Shown: in pieces, positions 13,969 through 19,907 of the stretch | How the letters are laid out: every line of letters begins with the position of its first letter | Position numbering within the stretch: position 1 is the stretch's first letter | DNA from: a virus | Length of the DNA stretch: 23,923 nucleotides | Strand: one strand, 5' to 3' | Virus record (IMG/VR): IMGVR_UViG_3300035698_012357 | Span: 1-23,923 of that record | Program-made: the position numbers and the translations under genes | Notes under the pieces: model-generated | What the model saw: only the letters and a program-made list of their open reading frames with translations | Told to the model about the DNA's origin: nothing | Database searches by the model: none

Positions 13969-14526
13969 TTACTTTACGACCAACAATTTGAATTCAACAT
14001 GATGAACTATGTTTGGAAAAATATAACTTATGCGCCTGAGAAGGTAACGCAGGAATTTATTTCTGATACCACTTCTCGTATAAATGCCAGTGTCAATATC
14101 CTTCGTTGTGTAATAAGCGCATTCCTTAACAACAAAATTGCAGAAGGTATAGTAGTGGTACTTGTGCCGTTCGATGCTATCAACATCGAAGTATTTAAAG
14201 GTGTCGAAGTCGAAGCGGCTCACGATGTTGGGATCGGTATAGGAGGAGGAACTATTCCAGAACGGAACACGAATAATAACTTCCGCGTTGTTTTGGGATA
14301 TGCGCCAAATCTCTTCCATGGTCCGAACAAAATCTGGGAGGTATTCCAAGACGTTGAAAGCGGCTATTCCCTTGAGTCTGTTCGTTCCGAATGGCCATGG
14401 GAATTTTCTCAGGTCATGCGTATTGTCAACTCCCGGGAAGGTATATATGTCGAGATTTTGAAACCCTTCATATATCCGTTTCCCGCAGCCGAGATTCAAA
14501 TACTCATGTGTTGTTTTATTACGCAT
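13969..14526 (-). CDS. SAM-dependent methyltransferase (class I)
   Basis: A 185-residue protein. Motif I, YLNLGCGKRIYEGFQNLDI (residues about 9-27), is the Gly-rich SAM-binding loop with the acidic residue at the end of strand 2. DLRKFPWPF and AAFNVLEYLPDFVRTMEEIW match motifs II and post-II of the methyltransferase-11-like group, and NAEVIIRVPFWNS matches motif III. Substrate cannot be read from the sequence. Its place near a glycosyltransferase and a CMP-sugar synthetase-like gene favours a sugar or surface-glycan substrate over DNA; no DNA methyltransferase catalytic motif (NPPY-like) is visible. The ATG directly follows the upstream stop (TAAATG). Confidence 0.8.
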   Translation of the reverse strand: MRNKTTHEYLNLGCGKRIYEGFQNLDIYTFPGVDNTHDLRKFPWPFGTNRLKGIAAFNVLEYLPDFVRTMEEIWRISQNNAEVIIRVPFWNSSSSYTDPNIVSRFDFDTFKYFDVDSIERHKYHYYTFCNFVVKECAYYTTKDIDTGIYTRSGIRNKFLRYLLRRISYIFPNIVHHVEFKLLVVK

Positions 14527-14775
14527 TTAGCTTGGTGCTTCGACCGTTAAAGTATGGTCACCCGCAACATTGTCGCTGACATATGCTGGTTCTACTTCTA
14601 CTTCCGTGAGATTGGTTTTTAAAATTACTGTTCGCTTTGCGTCTTTGTCATTATGAATATTCTTCACTTCCAACCAAACCAGTAAGCAATCATTACAAAC
14701 ATAAAGTGCTGTCCTGTTTGCAATGTTGGCTATGTGTTTTGAATTGTGCTGGCAACCATTCCCTGTGTTTTCCAT
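14527..14775 (-). CDS. Small putative zinc-binding protein
   Basis: An 82-residue protein started at the ATG at 14773-14775, which has GGAGG five bases upstream; the frame is open further upstream but only as a shadow of the nuclease gene. The N-terminal half has GCQHNSKHIAN and ALYVCNDCLLVWLEV, so a C-x-H...CxxC set could hold one zinc. The C-terminal half is beta-like (RTVILKTNLTEVEVE) and ends in DHTLTVEAPS. No family was recognised. It is coupled to the methyltransferase, whose ATG follows its stop immediately. Confidence 0.6.
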   Translation of the reverse strand: MENTGNGCQHNSKHIANIANRTALYVCNDCLLVWLEVKNIHNDKDAKRTVILKTNLTEVEVEPAYVSDNVAGDHTLTVEAPS

Positions 14776-14845
14776 TTCATCCTCCATCGTAAATTTCAAT
14801 ATAATGATTCTCTCATATTCACCCACATACCTGTCAACGCATAGA

Positions 14846-15235
14846 TTAAATATTATTGAATTGAGAAGCCCACCAAACATTCTTTTTCTGATTATTTTTG
14901 GAAGGAGAGACACGAAGATTAAATCGAGCATGGCCACCATCGAGCATACTCGACGGAACATAAAATATTTTATCAAGTTCGGGATTGTATACGGCGAGGA
15001 AGTCAAACATGTCGGAGGTATATTTGTAGGAACTCATGTAGCACCGAACGGGGATAAACCCTCCCTCCATCTTCGCGTACTTCACCTGAACTCGTATGAA
15101 CTCGTTACGACGAAACCCGATTAGATCAAATCTCCAATCAGACCCATACGGAATCGCAACCTTGAATCCCCTTCCAAGTAAATCGGACATCACTTTTGAT
15201 TCGCCAATGTCGCCTTTGGTGCAAGCTATCCCCAT
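14846..15235 (-). CDS. PD-(D/E)XK endonuclease, I-Ssp6803I-like
   Basis: A 129-residue nuclease. KGDIGESKVMSDLLGRGF (E12), YGSDWRFDLIGF (D37) and FIRVQVKYAK (Q50, K52) make the catalytic E...D...QxK core. The C-terminus FLAVYNPELDKIFYVP, followed by SPSKNNQKKNVWWA, matches the group that includes the group-I-intron homing endonuclease I-Ssp6803I (PDDEXK_5-type). Length is typical for the family. No intron is visible around it, so it is a free-standing nuclease, possibly a solitary mobile gene or one that guards against related phages (inference). The ribosome site is weak (TTAGG, 9 nt upstream). Confidence 0.75.
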   Translation of the reverse strand: MGIACTKGDIGESKVMSDLLGRGFKVAIPYGSDWRFDLIGFRRNEFIRVQVKYAKMEGGFIPVRCYMSSYKYTSDMFDFLAVYNPELDKIFYVPSSMLDGGHARFNLRVSPSKNNQKKNVWWASQFNNI

Positions 15236-15265
15236 ATTTACAACCTAACATCGGTGCTGAATATT

Positions 15266-15382
15266 TCAAGGGGTTCGGTAAGTTGTGTATCCTAAGTTTC
15301 CGTATTCAACTTGAGAATCTTTTGCGGATTTTAATTGCGGGTGCAGTTGCCATGGATCCAAAAACAAACCTGGAGAATTCAT
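15266..15382 (-). CDS. Possible 38-residue peptide (tentative)
   Basis: The ATG at 15380-15382 overlaps the stop of the CMP-sugar synthetase-like gene (TGATGA), with only AGGG nearby as a ribosome site. The peptide (MNSPGLFLDPWQLHP..., ending in YRTP) resembles nothing I know. The same frame is open upstream into the synthetase gene, but it does not complete that enzyme's fold. It is listed so that the 146-nt gap is accounted for; it may be non-coding. Confidence 0.2.
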   Translation of the reverse strand: MNSPGLFLDPWQLHPQLKSAKDSQVEYGNLGYTTYRTP

Positions 15383-15972
15383 CAGCCCTGTTCTTTCACG
15401 AATTTCAGGCGAACAGTAAAGTCGGGTGTTGTTTGGTAAGTTTTGGGAAGCAACTGCCGAGGGGAATTATAGCTCTCACGAACTCCTCTTTTCGTAACGA
15501 ATGGCTTCATTCTTTTTTTGTCAATCTTCCACATCTTGTACGGTGACACAACAGATTCCTTTACGGACCTTACGCTATGGGCTTTGGGGTGATCTATCAG
15601 TATTCCGATACTTTTATCAATATCCCGATAATCGCAAAATGGGGCTGTGGGCCGTAGGTGGACAACAATATCAGGATCTCCTTTGAGGGTATCCAAGCAA
15701 TGGCGAACAACAGAGTAATCAGTCACCTTGTCACCTGACAAACGCTTGGGCCGTTTGAATGGCACCTCAGCCGACCAATCCTCAGCAGCCCGGGCAATAT
15801 TGTTGTCATCCGTCGAAACGATAATCCGGTCAATGTAGCTCGTCATGTTCGCCGCAATGATGGGGTATGCCACCAGTGGCTTGCCTCTCAGCAGCCTCAG
15901 ATTCTTGTGAGGGATTCCTTTGGAACCACCACGCGCAGGTATAATCGCCCAAACCTCAAGTCCTTCAATCAT
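15382..15972 (-). CDS. CMP-sugar synthetase (NeuA/PseF-like cytidylyltransferase), C-terminally short
   Basis: A 196-residue nucleotidyltransferase. WAIIPARGGSKGIPHKN (residues 8-24) is the CTP-binding signature of acylneuraminate cytidylyltransferases. IDRIIVSTDDNNIA, EVPFKRPKRLSGDK, VVHLRPTAPF and VSPYKMWKIDKK follow in family order. These enzymes charge nonulosonic acids (sialic, pseudaminic, legionaminic) with CMP. Family members are usually near 230 residues and continue past RQLLPKTY with an NG-containing strand and an acidic metal-binding end. Here the sequence diverges after RQLLPKTY and stops about 17 residues later. The other frames do not restore the tail, so activity is uncertain. 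The start overlaps the upstream stop by 8 nt. Confidence 0.75.
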   Translation of the reverse strand: MIEGLEVWAIIPARGGSKGIPHKNLRLLRGKPLVAYPIIAANMTSYIDRIIVSTDDNNIARAAEDWSAEVPFKRPKRLSGDKVTDYSVVRHCLDTLKGDPDIVVHLRPTAPFCDYRDIDKSIGILIDHPKAHSVRSVKESVVSPYKMWKIDKKRMKPFVTKRGVRESYNSPRQLLPKTYQTTPDFTVRLKFVKEQG

Positions 15973-17047
15973 AATTTTTTAAACACTCCCCTGCTAAGTC
16001 AAAAATATCCTGATTCTCCAAAAACGATTTGTTGTGATCGTACACAACGCCGATGCCCAGCTTCTCCACCGTCTTGTTGTTGAAGTAGATTTCTGGGTCA
16101 TCGAATTCGTTGAACGGTAACGCGATCAATGGCTTTTTGTAGGCGAGTGATTTCCCAATGGTCCCCCAGCCAGCCCTGCCAGCAATAAATTTAATCTTGG
16201 GGTTCCCCATCTGGGAAGGATTCAAATATTGGCACAGCGAGAATGCCCGGAACGTGTCGTTCGAATACAGCTTCAGCCCATGGCGGGTCGCAATGCCGTA
16301 AAAATCAACCAAAGTTTTGAATAGCGAAGGCAGGTTGGGTATCCCACTGATGTTCAGGTACACCCCGTCTTTGATGCTGCAATTCCCATTCTTGGAGTAG
16401 GGAAGTTCGTCCAGAACCAAATCCACCTTCTCTTCGTTGTGACGAATGATTCGATTCGAACAAAAGGAAAATGAGCCCGGGCTGGCTATGTAGTTCATTG
16501 TGTAGTTGTCTTCCATGGCCTCAAAACGTTCTGCCGCCGCCAGCAGCAAGAATTCGTAAACCTCAGGAATTCCTTCGGTTTGGGAATATTGATCGCAAAC
16601 GTCAGACAAGAATCCAAACGAATAGTTCTCACGAATCGACTTGTCGAATGGGTACATCACGCGGGGGGATCTGGCCACCTCACAGATAATCTGCTTGGGG
16701 TTGACCACAAAATAGTCACCCTTGGTATTGTAAATTTCAAAATGGGTGGTAAGGAGTTGCTCGATTCTTGTTTCGGTCTTGTCTATCTTTTCGAGCCATT
16801 CGCACAAATAAACACAAAAGCTGGTGGACCCCTTCCAGAAAATATCCCTAAGGGAATCACCCAGCTTGTCAAAATAGAAAATATCCGCGTCGGGGAACTG
16901 CTCGCTTATGATTCGCTTCTGAGTCTCACCGTAAACGTTCGGAACAATTATCCCCACATCAGGCTCCCAAGACTCCAAAGCCCATTTCAAGCAACTCAAA
17001 TAGGATCCGTGTCCCCAGGAGAAATTCAGAATAACGTATTTCTTCAT
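15965..17047 (-). CDS. GT-B fold glycosyltransferase
   Basis: A 360-residue protein. The N-terminus MKKYVILNFSWGHGSYLSCLKWALES is a Rossmann-type beta strand with a Gly-rich loop, as in GT1/GT28 enzymes. The C-terminal donor site is recognisable at residues about 287-312: FIAGRAGWGTIGKSLAY, then KKPLIALPFNEFDDPEIY, the pattern in which a Gly-rich loop and acidic residues hold the nucleotide sugar. It probably transfers a sugar to a surface or virion glycan; the donor may be the product of the adjacent CMP-sugar gene (inference). Its start overlaps the upstream micropeptide stop by 4 nt (ATGA), and it overlaps the synthetase by 8 nt. Confidence 0.75.
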   Translation of the reverse strand: MKKYVILNFSWGHGSYLSCLKWALESWEPDVGIIVPNVYGETQKRIISEQFPDADIFYFDKLGDSLRDIFWKGSTSFCVYLCEWLEKIDKTETRIEQLLTTHFEIYNTKGDYFVVNPKQIICEVARSPRVMYPFDKSIRENYSFGFLSDVCDQYSQTEGIPEVYEFLLLAAAERFEAMEDNYTMNYIASPGSFSFCSNRIIRHNEEKVDLVLDELPYSKNGNCSIKDGVYLNISGIPNLPSLFKTLVDFYGIATRHGLKLYSNDTFRAFSLCQYLNPSQMGNPKIKFIAGRAGWGTIGKSLAYKKPLIALPFNEFDDPEIYFNNKTVEKLGIGVVYDHNKSFLENQDIFDLAGECLKNYD

Positions 17048-17169
17048 CTGTTCTTTCTATCGTTCCTTTCGTAATTAAAATCATTTGTCTGGGTTGTTAG
17101 CATCAAAATGCAACCCGCTAAACAAGTTGCGATAATAAGAATCACCATGATTGCAATCAACACTTGCAT
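17044..17169 (-). CDS. Small membrane protein, 41 aa, with lipobox-like LAGC
   Basis: Started at the ATG at 17167-17169 because GAAGGAGAAATA precedes it. Residues 2-26 form one hydrophobic helix (QVLIAIMVILIIATCLAGCI), and the tail is polar and basic (FNYERNDRKNR). The LAGC at residues 17-20 fits a lipobox, but the N-terminus lacks positive charges and the sequence stays hydrophobic afterwards, so a plain single-pass membrane peptide is as likely. It is coupled to the glycosyltransferase by an ATGA overlap. It follows another membrane micropeptide. Too small to assign a function. Confidence 0.55.
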   Translation of the reverse strand: MQVLIAIMVILIIATCLAGCILMLTTQTNDFNYERNDRKNR

Positions 17170-17179
17170 TATTTCTCCT

Positions 17180-17251
17180 TCATATGCGAAAACAGAAAAT
17201 GGCTGTCGCAATGAAAATACAAACAACTACAAAGATAACTATGAAATCCAT
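17180..17251 (-). CDS. Membrane micropeptide, 23 aa (tentative)
   Basis: The ATG is at 17249-17251 with GGGAG ten bases upstream. The peptide is almost wholly hydrophobic (MDFIVIFVVVCIFIATAIF, then CFRI). The stop overlaps the ribosome-binding region of the next membrane peptide (ATATGAAGGAG), a coupling arrangement typical of real phage microgenes. It is too short for homology. Confidence 0.4.
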   Translation of the reverse strand: MDFIVIFVVVCIFIATAIFCFRI

Positions 17252-17296
17252 AATAAGAATTCTCCCACACTTCCTCGTAATAGTCAACGCCAAGAC

Positions 17297-17331
17297 AAAA
17301 AAAATCCAGGTCCCGATTTCTCAGTACCTAG
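17297..17331 (-). terminator. Intrinsic terminator, possibly bidirectional
   Basis: The minus strand reads CTAGGT...ACCTGG (6-bp stem with one G-U pair, extended by a mismatch and further pairs) followed by A and eight T. On the plus strand the same stem is followed by GAATTTTTTA. It lies after the first two leftward genes and would end their short transcript or attenuate it before the late genes. Confidence 0.65.
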
Positions 17332-17358
17332 AATTTTTTAATTCACACGAGGGGGTTA

Positions 17359-17610
17359 CTACCGTGATCTTTTGCGACCACCAAAAACCTTACGAACCTT
17401 CCCAATATCCCCCAGAATAACCTTCGACTTCCCTGCGTTCTTGCTATCCAGAAACCGCTTCGGATTTTTCGCAGGACCCATCACAGTCACAAGCCCCTCC
17501 CGCCCAGGTTTAACCCGAATATGCCTAACCACCCCTGGCCCAATATTCTCAGCACCACGCTTGATTTTGAGAAGCTGCTCGTCAGTAAATCGTTTCTTAG
17601 GAGTTGCCAT
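17359..17610 (-). CDS. Small basic hypothetical protein
   Basis: An 83-residue, strongly basic protein (MATPKKRFTDEQLLKIKRGA start; GGRKRSR end) with a middle beta-like segment (PGVVRHIRVKPGREGLVTVM). Many Lys/Arg and few acidic residues suggest nucleic-acid binding, but no motif is decisive. The ribosome site is poor, so it may depend on coupling to the gene 9 nt upstream. It is one of two basic proteins at the head of the leftward operon, a place where transcription regulators or small DNA-binding proteins are often encoded. Confidence 0.6.
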   Translation of the reverse strand: MATPKKRFTDEQLLKIKRGAENIGPGVVRHIRVKPGREGLVTVMGPAKNPKRFLDSKNAGKSKVILGDIGKVRKVFGGRKRSR

Positions 17611-17619
17611 AATCTTGGA

Positions 17620-17838
17620 TTATCGCCCCCACTGACGCTTTTTCGCCCCTTTGTTCGCCCGCACAACAGTTCCATCGTCCACGTTCTTGTCATTCAAATT
17701 CTTAGGCTCGTCTTTTTGTTTTTTAGAAAAAAGAGACTTCACCTTTTCTACCACAGACTTTTCAGGTTCCCTATTATAGATTTCTCCAATTCTTCTGCGT
17801 TTTCTTCCTATGTGTCGCGTAGGTGCTTTTCTTCGCAT
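17620..17838 (-). CDS. Small basic hypothetical protein, first gene of the leftward operon
   Basis: A 72-residue protein with a very basic N-terminus (MRRKAPTRHIGRKRRRIGEI), a charged middle (EKVKSLFSKKQKDEPKN) and a basic C-terminus (RANKGAKKRQWGR). It looks disordered and nucleic-acid-binding. GGGGAG nine bases upstream supports the ATG at 17836-17838. It lies directly downstream of the leftward promoter at 17875-17903, so it is the first product of that transcript. An antitermination or other regulatory role would fit the position but is not shown by the sequence. Confidence 0.6.
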   Translation of the reverse strand: MRRKAPTRHIGRKRRRIGEIYNREPEKSVVEKVKSLFSKKQKDEPKNLNDKNVDDGTVVRANKGAKKRQWGR

Positions 17839-17874
17839 TACAATATTCTCCCCGTGTCGTTTGGCTATATAACT

Positions 17875-17903
17875 AAATTAACAGCACTTATAGCTCCTGT
17901 CAA
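17875..17903 (-). promoter_or_regulatory. Sigma70-like promoter of the leftward operon
   Basis: The -35 box is a perfect TTGACA (17898-17903). After a 17-nt spacer comes TAATTT (17875-17880), preceded by TGT, which makes an extended -10. The first leftward gene starts about 37 nt downstream with a good ribosome site. This is the best promoter match in the window. Confidence 0.75.
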
Positions 17904-18006
17904 GTGAATTCTGGAAAAAGAAGTTGATTTGTGTGTGTGGATATAGCCTAAACCCCTCTTAATATATACCGTTTGAATATTCGAAAATCGAGAATAATAG
18001 ATTCCT

Positions 18007-18023
18007 TACCCCCCCTGGGGGTA
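18007..18023. repeat. GC inverted repeat
   Basis: TACCCCC-CCT-GGGGGTA: a perfect 7-bp stem with a 3-nt loop, six bases before the heptamer array. It could be a hairpin or a protein site; no T-run follows on either strand. Confidence 0.6.
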
Positions 18024-18029
18024 GCCATA

Positions 18030-18099
18030 AGCTCACAGCTCACAGCTCACAGCTCACAGCTCACAGCTCACAGCTCACAGCTCACAGCTCACAGCTCAC
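18030..18099. repeat. Heptanucleotide tandem array, 10 copies of AGCTCAC
   Basis: Ten perfect head-to-tail copies of AGCTCAC (70 bp). The unit contains the AGCT palindrome. The absence of variants suggests recent expansion or active maintenance. It is not in a gene. Confidence 0.95.
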
Positions 18100-18205
18100 C
18101 GCATACCACAATGCACCACAATAATTGATAAACATACCTAGAAATAGAGGTATTTTGAGATTGTTGTTATAACAGTAAACTTCTAACCCTTTATATATCT
18201 TATAA

Positions 18206-18242
18206 GCTTATAGGCTTATAGGCTTATGGGCTTATAGGCTTA
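18206..18242. repeat. Octanucleotide tandem array, 4 copies of GCTTATAG plus a partial
   Basis: GCTTATAG repeated head to tail from 18206 to 18237, with one variant copy (GCTTATGG), then a partial GCTTA. It is separated by about 31 nt from the longer array of the same unit. Confidence 0.9.
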
Positions 18243-18273
18243 AGTAGCTACCTCTTCTGGATCTAGCTATAGG

Positions 18274-18353
18274 GCTTATAGGCTTATAGGCTTATAGGCT
18301 TATAGGCTTATAGGCTTATAGGCTTATAGGCTTATAGGCTTAAAGGCTTATAG
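18274..18353. repeat. Octanucleotide tandem array, 10 copies of GCTTATAG
   Basis: Ten head-to-tail copies (80 bp) with one variant (GCTTAAAG at 18338-18345). It uses the same unit as the array at 18206. AT-rich iteron-like units next to a divergent promoter region fit an origin or a strand-opening element, but this is inference. Confidence 0.95.
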
Positions 18354-18374
18354 TACTTTCCTCCGGCCCCTTGT

Positions 18375-18641
18375 GAGTATACCCAAGTGTCGCCTCGCCC
18401 CTTTTCGGCCAACCTTGGGCAAATTCAACCGGTTGAATAAATCTACCGACGGTGCTTTGCCGGTTCTCTCCTATTAAGTGTGTATACTCCATCCCTTCAA
18501 ATCTCCCCTCTTTAGAGTATGCCAACAAACCGAAACCCTTGAAAATACCTCATTATCAGGCAATAGACCAAAAACACCTTTTGTCTCATTATCAACACTT
18601 TTGAACGATTTTAGCGTGTTTTTCCTTCGCTCTGAGTATGA
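18375..18641. promoter_or_regulatory. Dispersed GAGTAT motif sites
   Basis: GAGTATAC at 18375-18382, its exact reverse complement GTATACTC at 18482-18489, GAGTATGC at 18515-18522 and GAGTATGA at 18634-18641. Two more inverted copies form the repeat at 18689-18710. Shared cores in both orientations ahead of the rightward operon suggest binding sites for one phage regulator. Confidence 0.45.
18423..18438. promoter_or_regulatory. 16-bp perfect palindrome, operator-like
   Basis: ATTCAACCGGTTGAAT is a perfect palindrome, the size and symmetry expected for a dimeric repressor. It lies about 70 bp right of the octamer array. Confidence 0.5.
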
Positions 18642-18674
18642 GCCACTTTGGAGTGAAAGTATATCGCGAAAACC

Positions 18675-18703
18675 TTGAATTGTCCTACATACTCTATTAA
18701 ACT
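18675..18703 (+). promoter_or_regulatory. Candidate rightward promoter
   Basis: TTGAAT (18675-18680), a 17-nt spacer and TAAACT (18698-18703). Both boxes are imperfect. The -10 lies inside the inverted repeat at 18689-18710, as expected for a repressible early promoter. The first rightward ATG is 58 nt downstream. Confidence 0.4.
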
Positions 18704-18710
18704 AGAGTAT
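18689..18710. promoter_or_regulatory. Inverted repeat overlapping the rightward -10, probable operator
   Basis: ATACTCTA-TTAAAC-TAGAGTAT: a perfect 8-bp inverted repeat with a 6-nt spacer. Its half-sites contain the GAGTAT core found four more times upstream. Its place over the candidate rightward -10 suggests repression by a dimeric regulator such as the XRE protein at 21319. Confidence 0.55.
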
Positions 18711-18760
18711 ATCCAAACCACATTGTGGATGCTAAAACTAAACTAAGGGGAGAAAACAAA

Positions 18761-18910
18761 ATGAAAAATCCAAATTCGAAAAAAGACTTGATTGCGATTC
18801 TAGAAGTGGCATTTGAGATTATTGACTCTTACCAAAAAATGACAATATCAGATGAATTGGAAAATGACACCGAGAAATTAAAATATGAATTCCTGGAAGG
18901 TTCAAAATGA
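18761..18910 (+). CDS. Small acidic hypothetical protein
   Basis: A 49-residue protein beginning MKNPNSKKDLIAILEVAFEI, helical and acidic toward the end (DELENDTEKLKYEFLEG). The ATG at 18761 has AGGGGAG nine bases upstream; a longer start at 18725 has none. It is the first gene of the rightward operon, 58 nt after the candidate promoter, and overlaps the next gene by 4 nt. First early genes of phages are often small regulators or host-takeover proteins. Nothing in this sequence shows which. Confidence 0.6.
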   Translation: MKNPNSKKDLIAILEVAFEIIDSYQKMTISDELENDTEKLKYEFLEGSK

Positions 18911-19110
18911 GATTATCAGAAAATGAGACAACCGACGGAAAGGTTTTAAACGGATTCGATTATCAATTCCAAGTTTGGGTTTTCAATGGGATTGTGCAAG
19001 GTTGTGGCCACCCCGAAGCGATGGGGCCGACGTGTTGTAACGGAAGGAAATATAAGGGAATGAAAATAGAAGAAATCAAATATTGTCACGCCGAAGGGGC
19101 CACAAAATGA
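18907..19110 (+). CDS. Conserved phage-type Cys/His protein, 67 aa
   Basis: A small protein with the pattern FDYQFQVWVFNGIVQGCGHP, then PTCCNGRKYKGMKI and YCHAEG. The set CGHP...CC...C-H could bind zinc. The pattern (a dyad of aromatic strand, then CGHP and CC) recurs in short hypothetical proteins of many phages, as I recall them; the function is unknown. GGAAGG precedes the ATG, which overlaps the upstream stop (ATGA). It is followed by another Cys-rich gene with the same 4-nt coupling, so the two are probably made together. Confidence 0.65.
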   Translation: MRLSENETTDGKVLNGFDYQFQVWVFNGIVQGCGHPEAMGPTCCNGRKYKGMKIEEIKYCHAEGATK

Positions 19111-19277
19111 GAACCGAACCGGATCCCATTAAATTCAATTGTGATGAGTGCTGGAAAACTATAACCCTAGACGGGCCAGGAGCGGGAGCGGACATTTTTG
19201 AATGTCCCGAATGTGGAAAAGTCGTTTGTGGACTATGTGAACAAAATCATATATGTGAAGGGGAAAAAAGTGAATAA
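19107..19277 (+). CDS. Small double zinc-knuckle protein
   Basis: A 56-residue protein started at the ATG at 19107, coupled to the upstream stop and preceded by GAAGGGG. The knuckles are FNCDECWK, FECPECGK and VVCGLCEQNHIC: six or seven Cys plus a His, enough for two zinc ions in a RING- or B-box-like cross-brace. A role in DNA, RNA or protein binding is plausible but cannot be chosen. It overlaps the next gene by 8 nt. Confidence 0.65.
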   Translation: MRTEPDPIKFNCDECWKTITLDGPGAGADIFECPECGKVVCGLCEQNHICEGEKSE

Positions 19278-19896
19278 AATAAACGCCTTAAGAATAGCAG
19301 GAACCCTTTCAAACCCATCAAAAATGCCCTGCAAGTCTTATTCTTTACCGGCGAAAAAATGCAAGGTAGGTTCCAAACTTAGGAAGGTGGCGGGGTCGGT
19401 ATGTTCCGCTTGTTACGCTTGCAAGGGTTGTTATCAATTCCCGTCGACGGTAGACGCTATGGCGAAGCGATATAAAGGTATTTTCAATAAAAACTGGGTC
19501 GATGCCATGGAAATTCTCATTAAATCATCCACCACAAAATCAAAATTTTTCAGGTGGCACGATTCTGGGGACATTCAAACCTTGGAACATTTGGGAAAAA
19601 TAATAGAAATAGCGAACCGATTGCCGGAGGTTCGGTTTTGGCTCCCAACTAAAGAAGCCAAAATGATCGTGCAGTGGATTAAAAACGGAAACCGAATACC
19701 AAATAACCTTGTCGTTAGAATATCGGCCTCTATGGTAGATGGGATCCCGCCGAGGACAACCTTTAACACTTCGACGGTAGCGAAGGAAAAATCTTTTGGA
19801 TTTAAGTGTCCGGCACCTAGTCAAAATGGGGAGTGCGGGGATTGCCGGAAGTGTTGGGATGTTAAAACTAAAAACGTTAGTTATAAATTGCATTAA
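19270..19896 (+). CDS. Phage gp88-family protein with cysteine clusters
   Basis: A 208-residue protein with the conserved order of the phage "gene product 88" family. It contains KMPCKSYSLPAKKCKVG, then SVCSACYACKGCY, then KFFRWHDSGDIQ, VRFWLPTKEAK and VVRISASMVDG, ending with CPAPSQNGECGDCRKCWD. No biochemical function is established that I know of. Two cysteine clusters (C45/C48/C51/C54 and C180/C189/C192/C195) look like iron-sulfur or zinc sites, and the RWHDSGDIQ motif could be catalytic. The start is GTG at 19270, six bases after AAGGGG; the track further upstream overlaps the previous gene. It is coupled to the neighbouring Zn gene by an 8-nt overlap. Confidence 0.75.
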   Translation: MNKINALRIAGTLSNPSKMPCKSYSLPAKKCKVGSKLRKVAGSVCSACYACKGCYQFPSTVDAMAKRYKGIFNKNWVDAMEILIKSSTTKSKFFRWHDSGDIQTLEHLGKIIEIANRLPEVRFWLPTKEAKMIVQWIKNGNRIPNNLVVRISASMVDGIPPRTTFNTSTVAKEKSFGFKCPAPSQNGECGDCRKCWDVKTKNVSYKLH

Positions 19897-19907
19897 GGGG
19901 GGATTGT

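Larger units (their letters stand above)
17839..18760. other. Divergent non-coding control region
   Basis: No credible gene is seen between the leftward and rightward operons. From left to right it contains the leftward promoter, an AT-rich stretch (about 17,905-18,005), a GC hairpin (18,007-18,023), a heptamer array, two octamer arrays, a 16-bp palindrome, several GAGTAT motifs, an operator-like inverted repeat and a candidate rightward promoter. The repeat density suggests a replication origin or a genetic switch, but no known initiator gene was identified. Confidence 0.7.

Noticed and set aside
13999-14550. Long plus-strand open frame (183 codons) opposite the methyltransferase
   Set aside because: It is a shadow of the methyltransferase, which has clear SAM-binding motifs; the opposite frame has none.
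14776-14845. TTGACA that could be a promoter -35 ahead of the small Zn gene
   Set aside because: No acceptable -10 occurs 16-18 nt downstream; the nearest TATATT is much too far.
15236-15430. Frameshift explanation for the short CMP-sugar synthetase
   Set aside because: Reading the other two frames past RQLLPKTY gives either an early stop or an unrelated sequence, not the expected family tail, so I cannot show a simple frameshift.
18030-18353. Possible CRISPR array
   Set aside because: The units are 7 and 8 bp, contiguous, without spacers; no cas genes are near. The Cas4-like nuclease belongs with phage recombination genes.
18340-18528. 62-codon minus-strand open frame in the control region
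   Set aside because: It begins at TTG/ATG-type codons without a ribosome site, reads through palindromes and motif repeats, and shows no protein-like pattern.
18478-18678. 66-codon plus-strand open frame upstream of the rightward promoter
   Set aside because: It has no ribosome site and runs across GAGTAT motifs; it ends before the candidate promoter.
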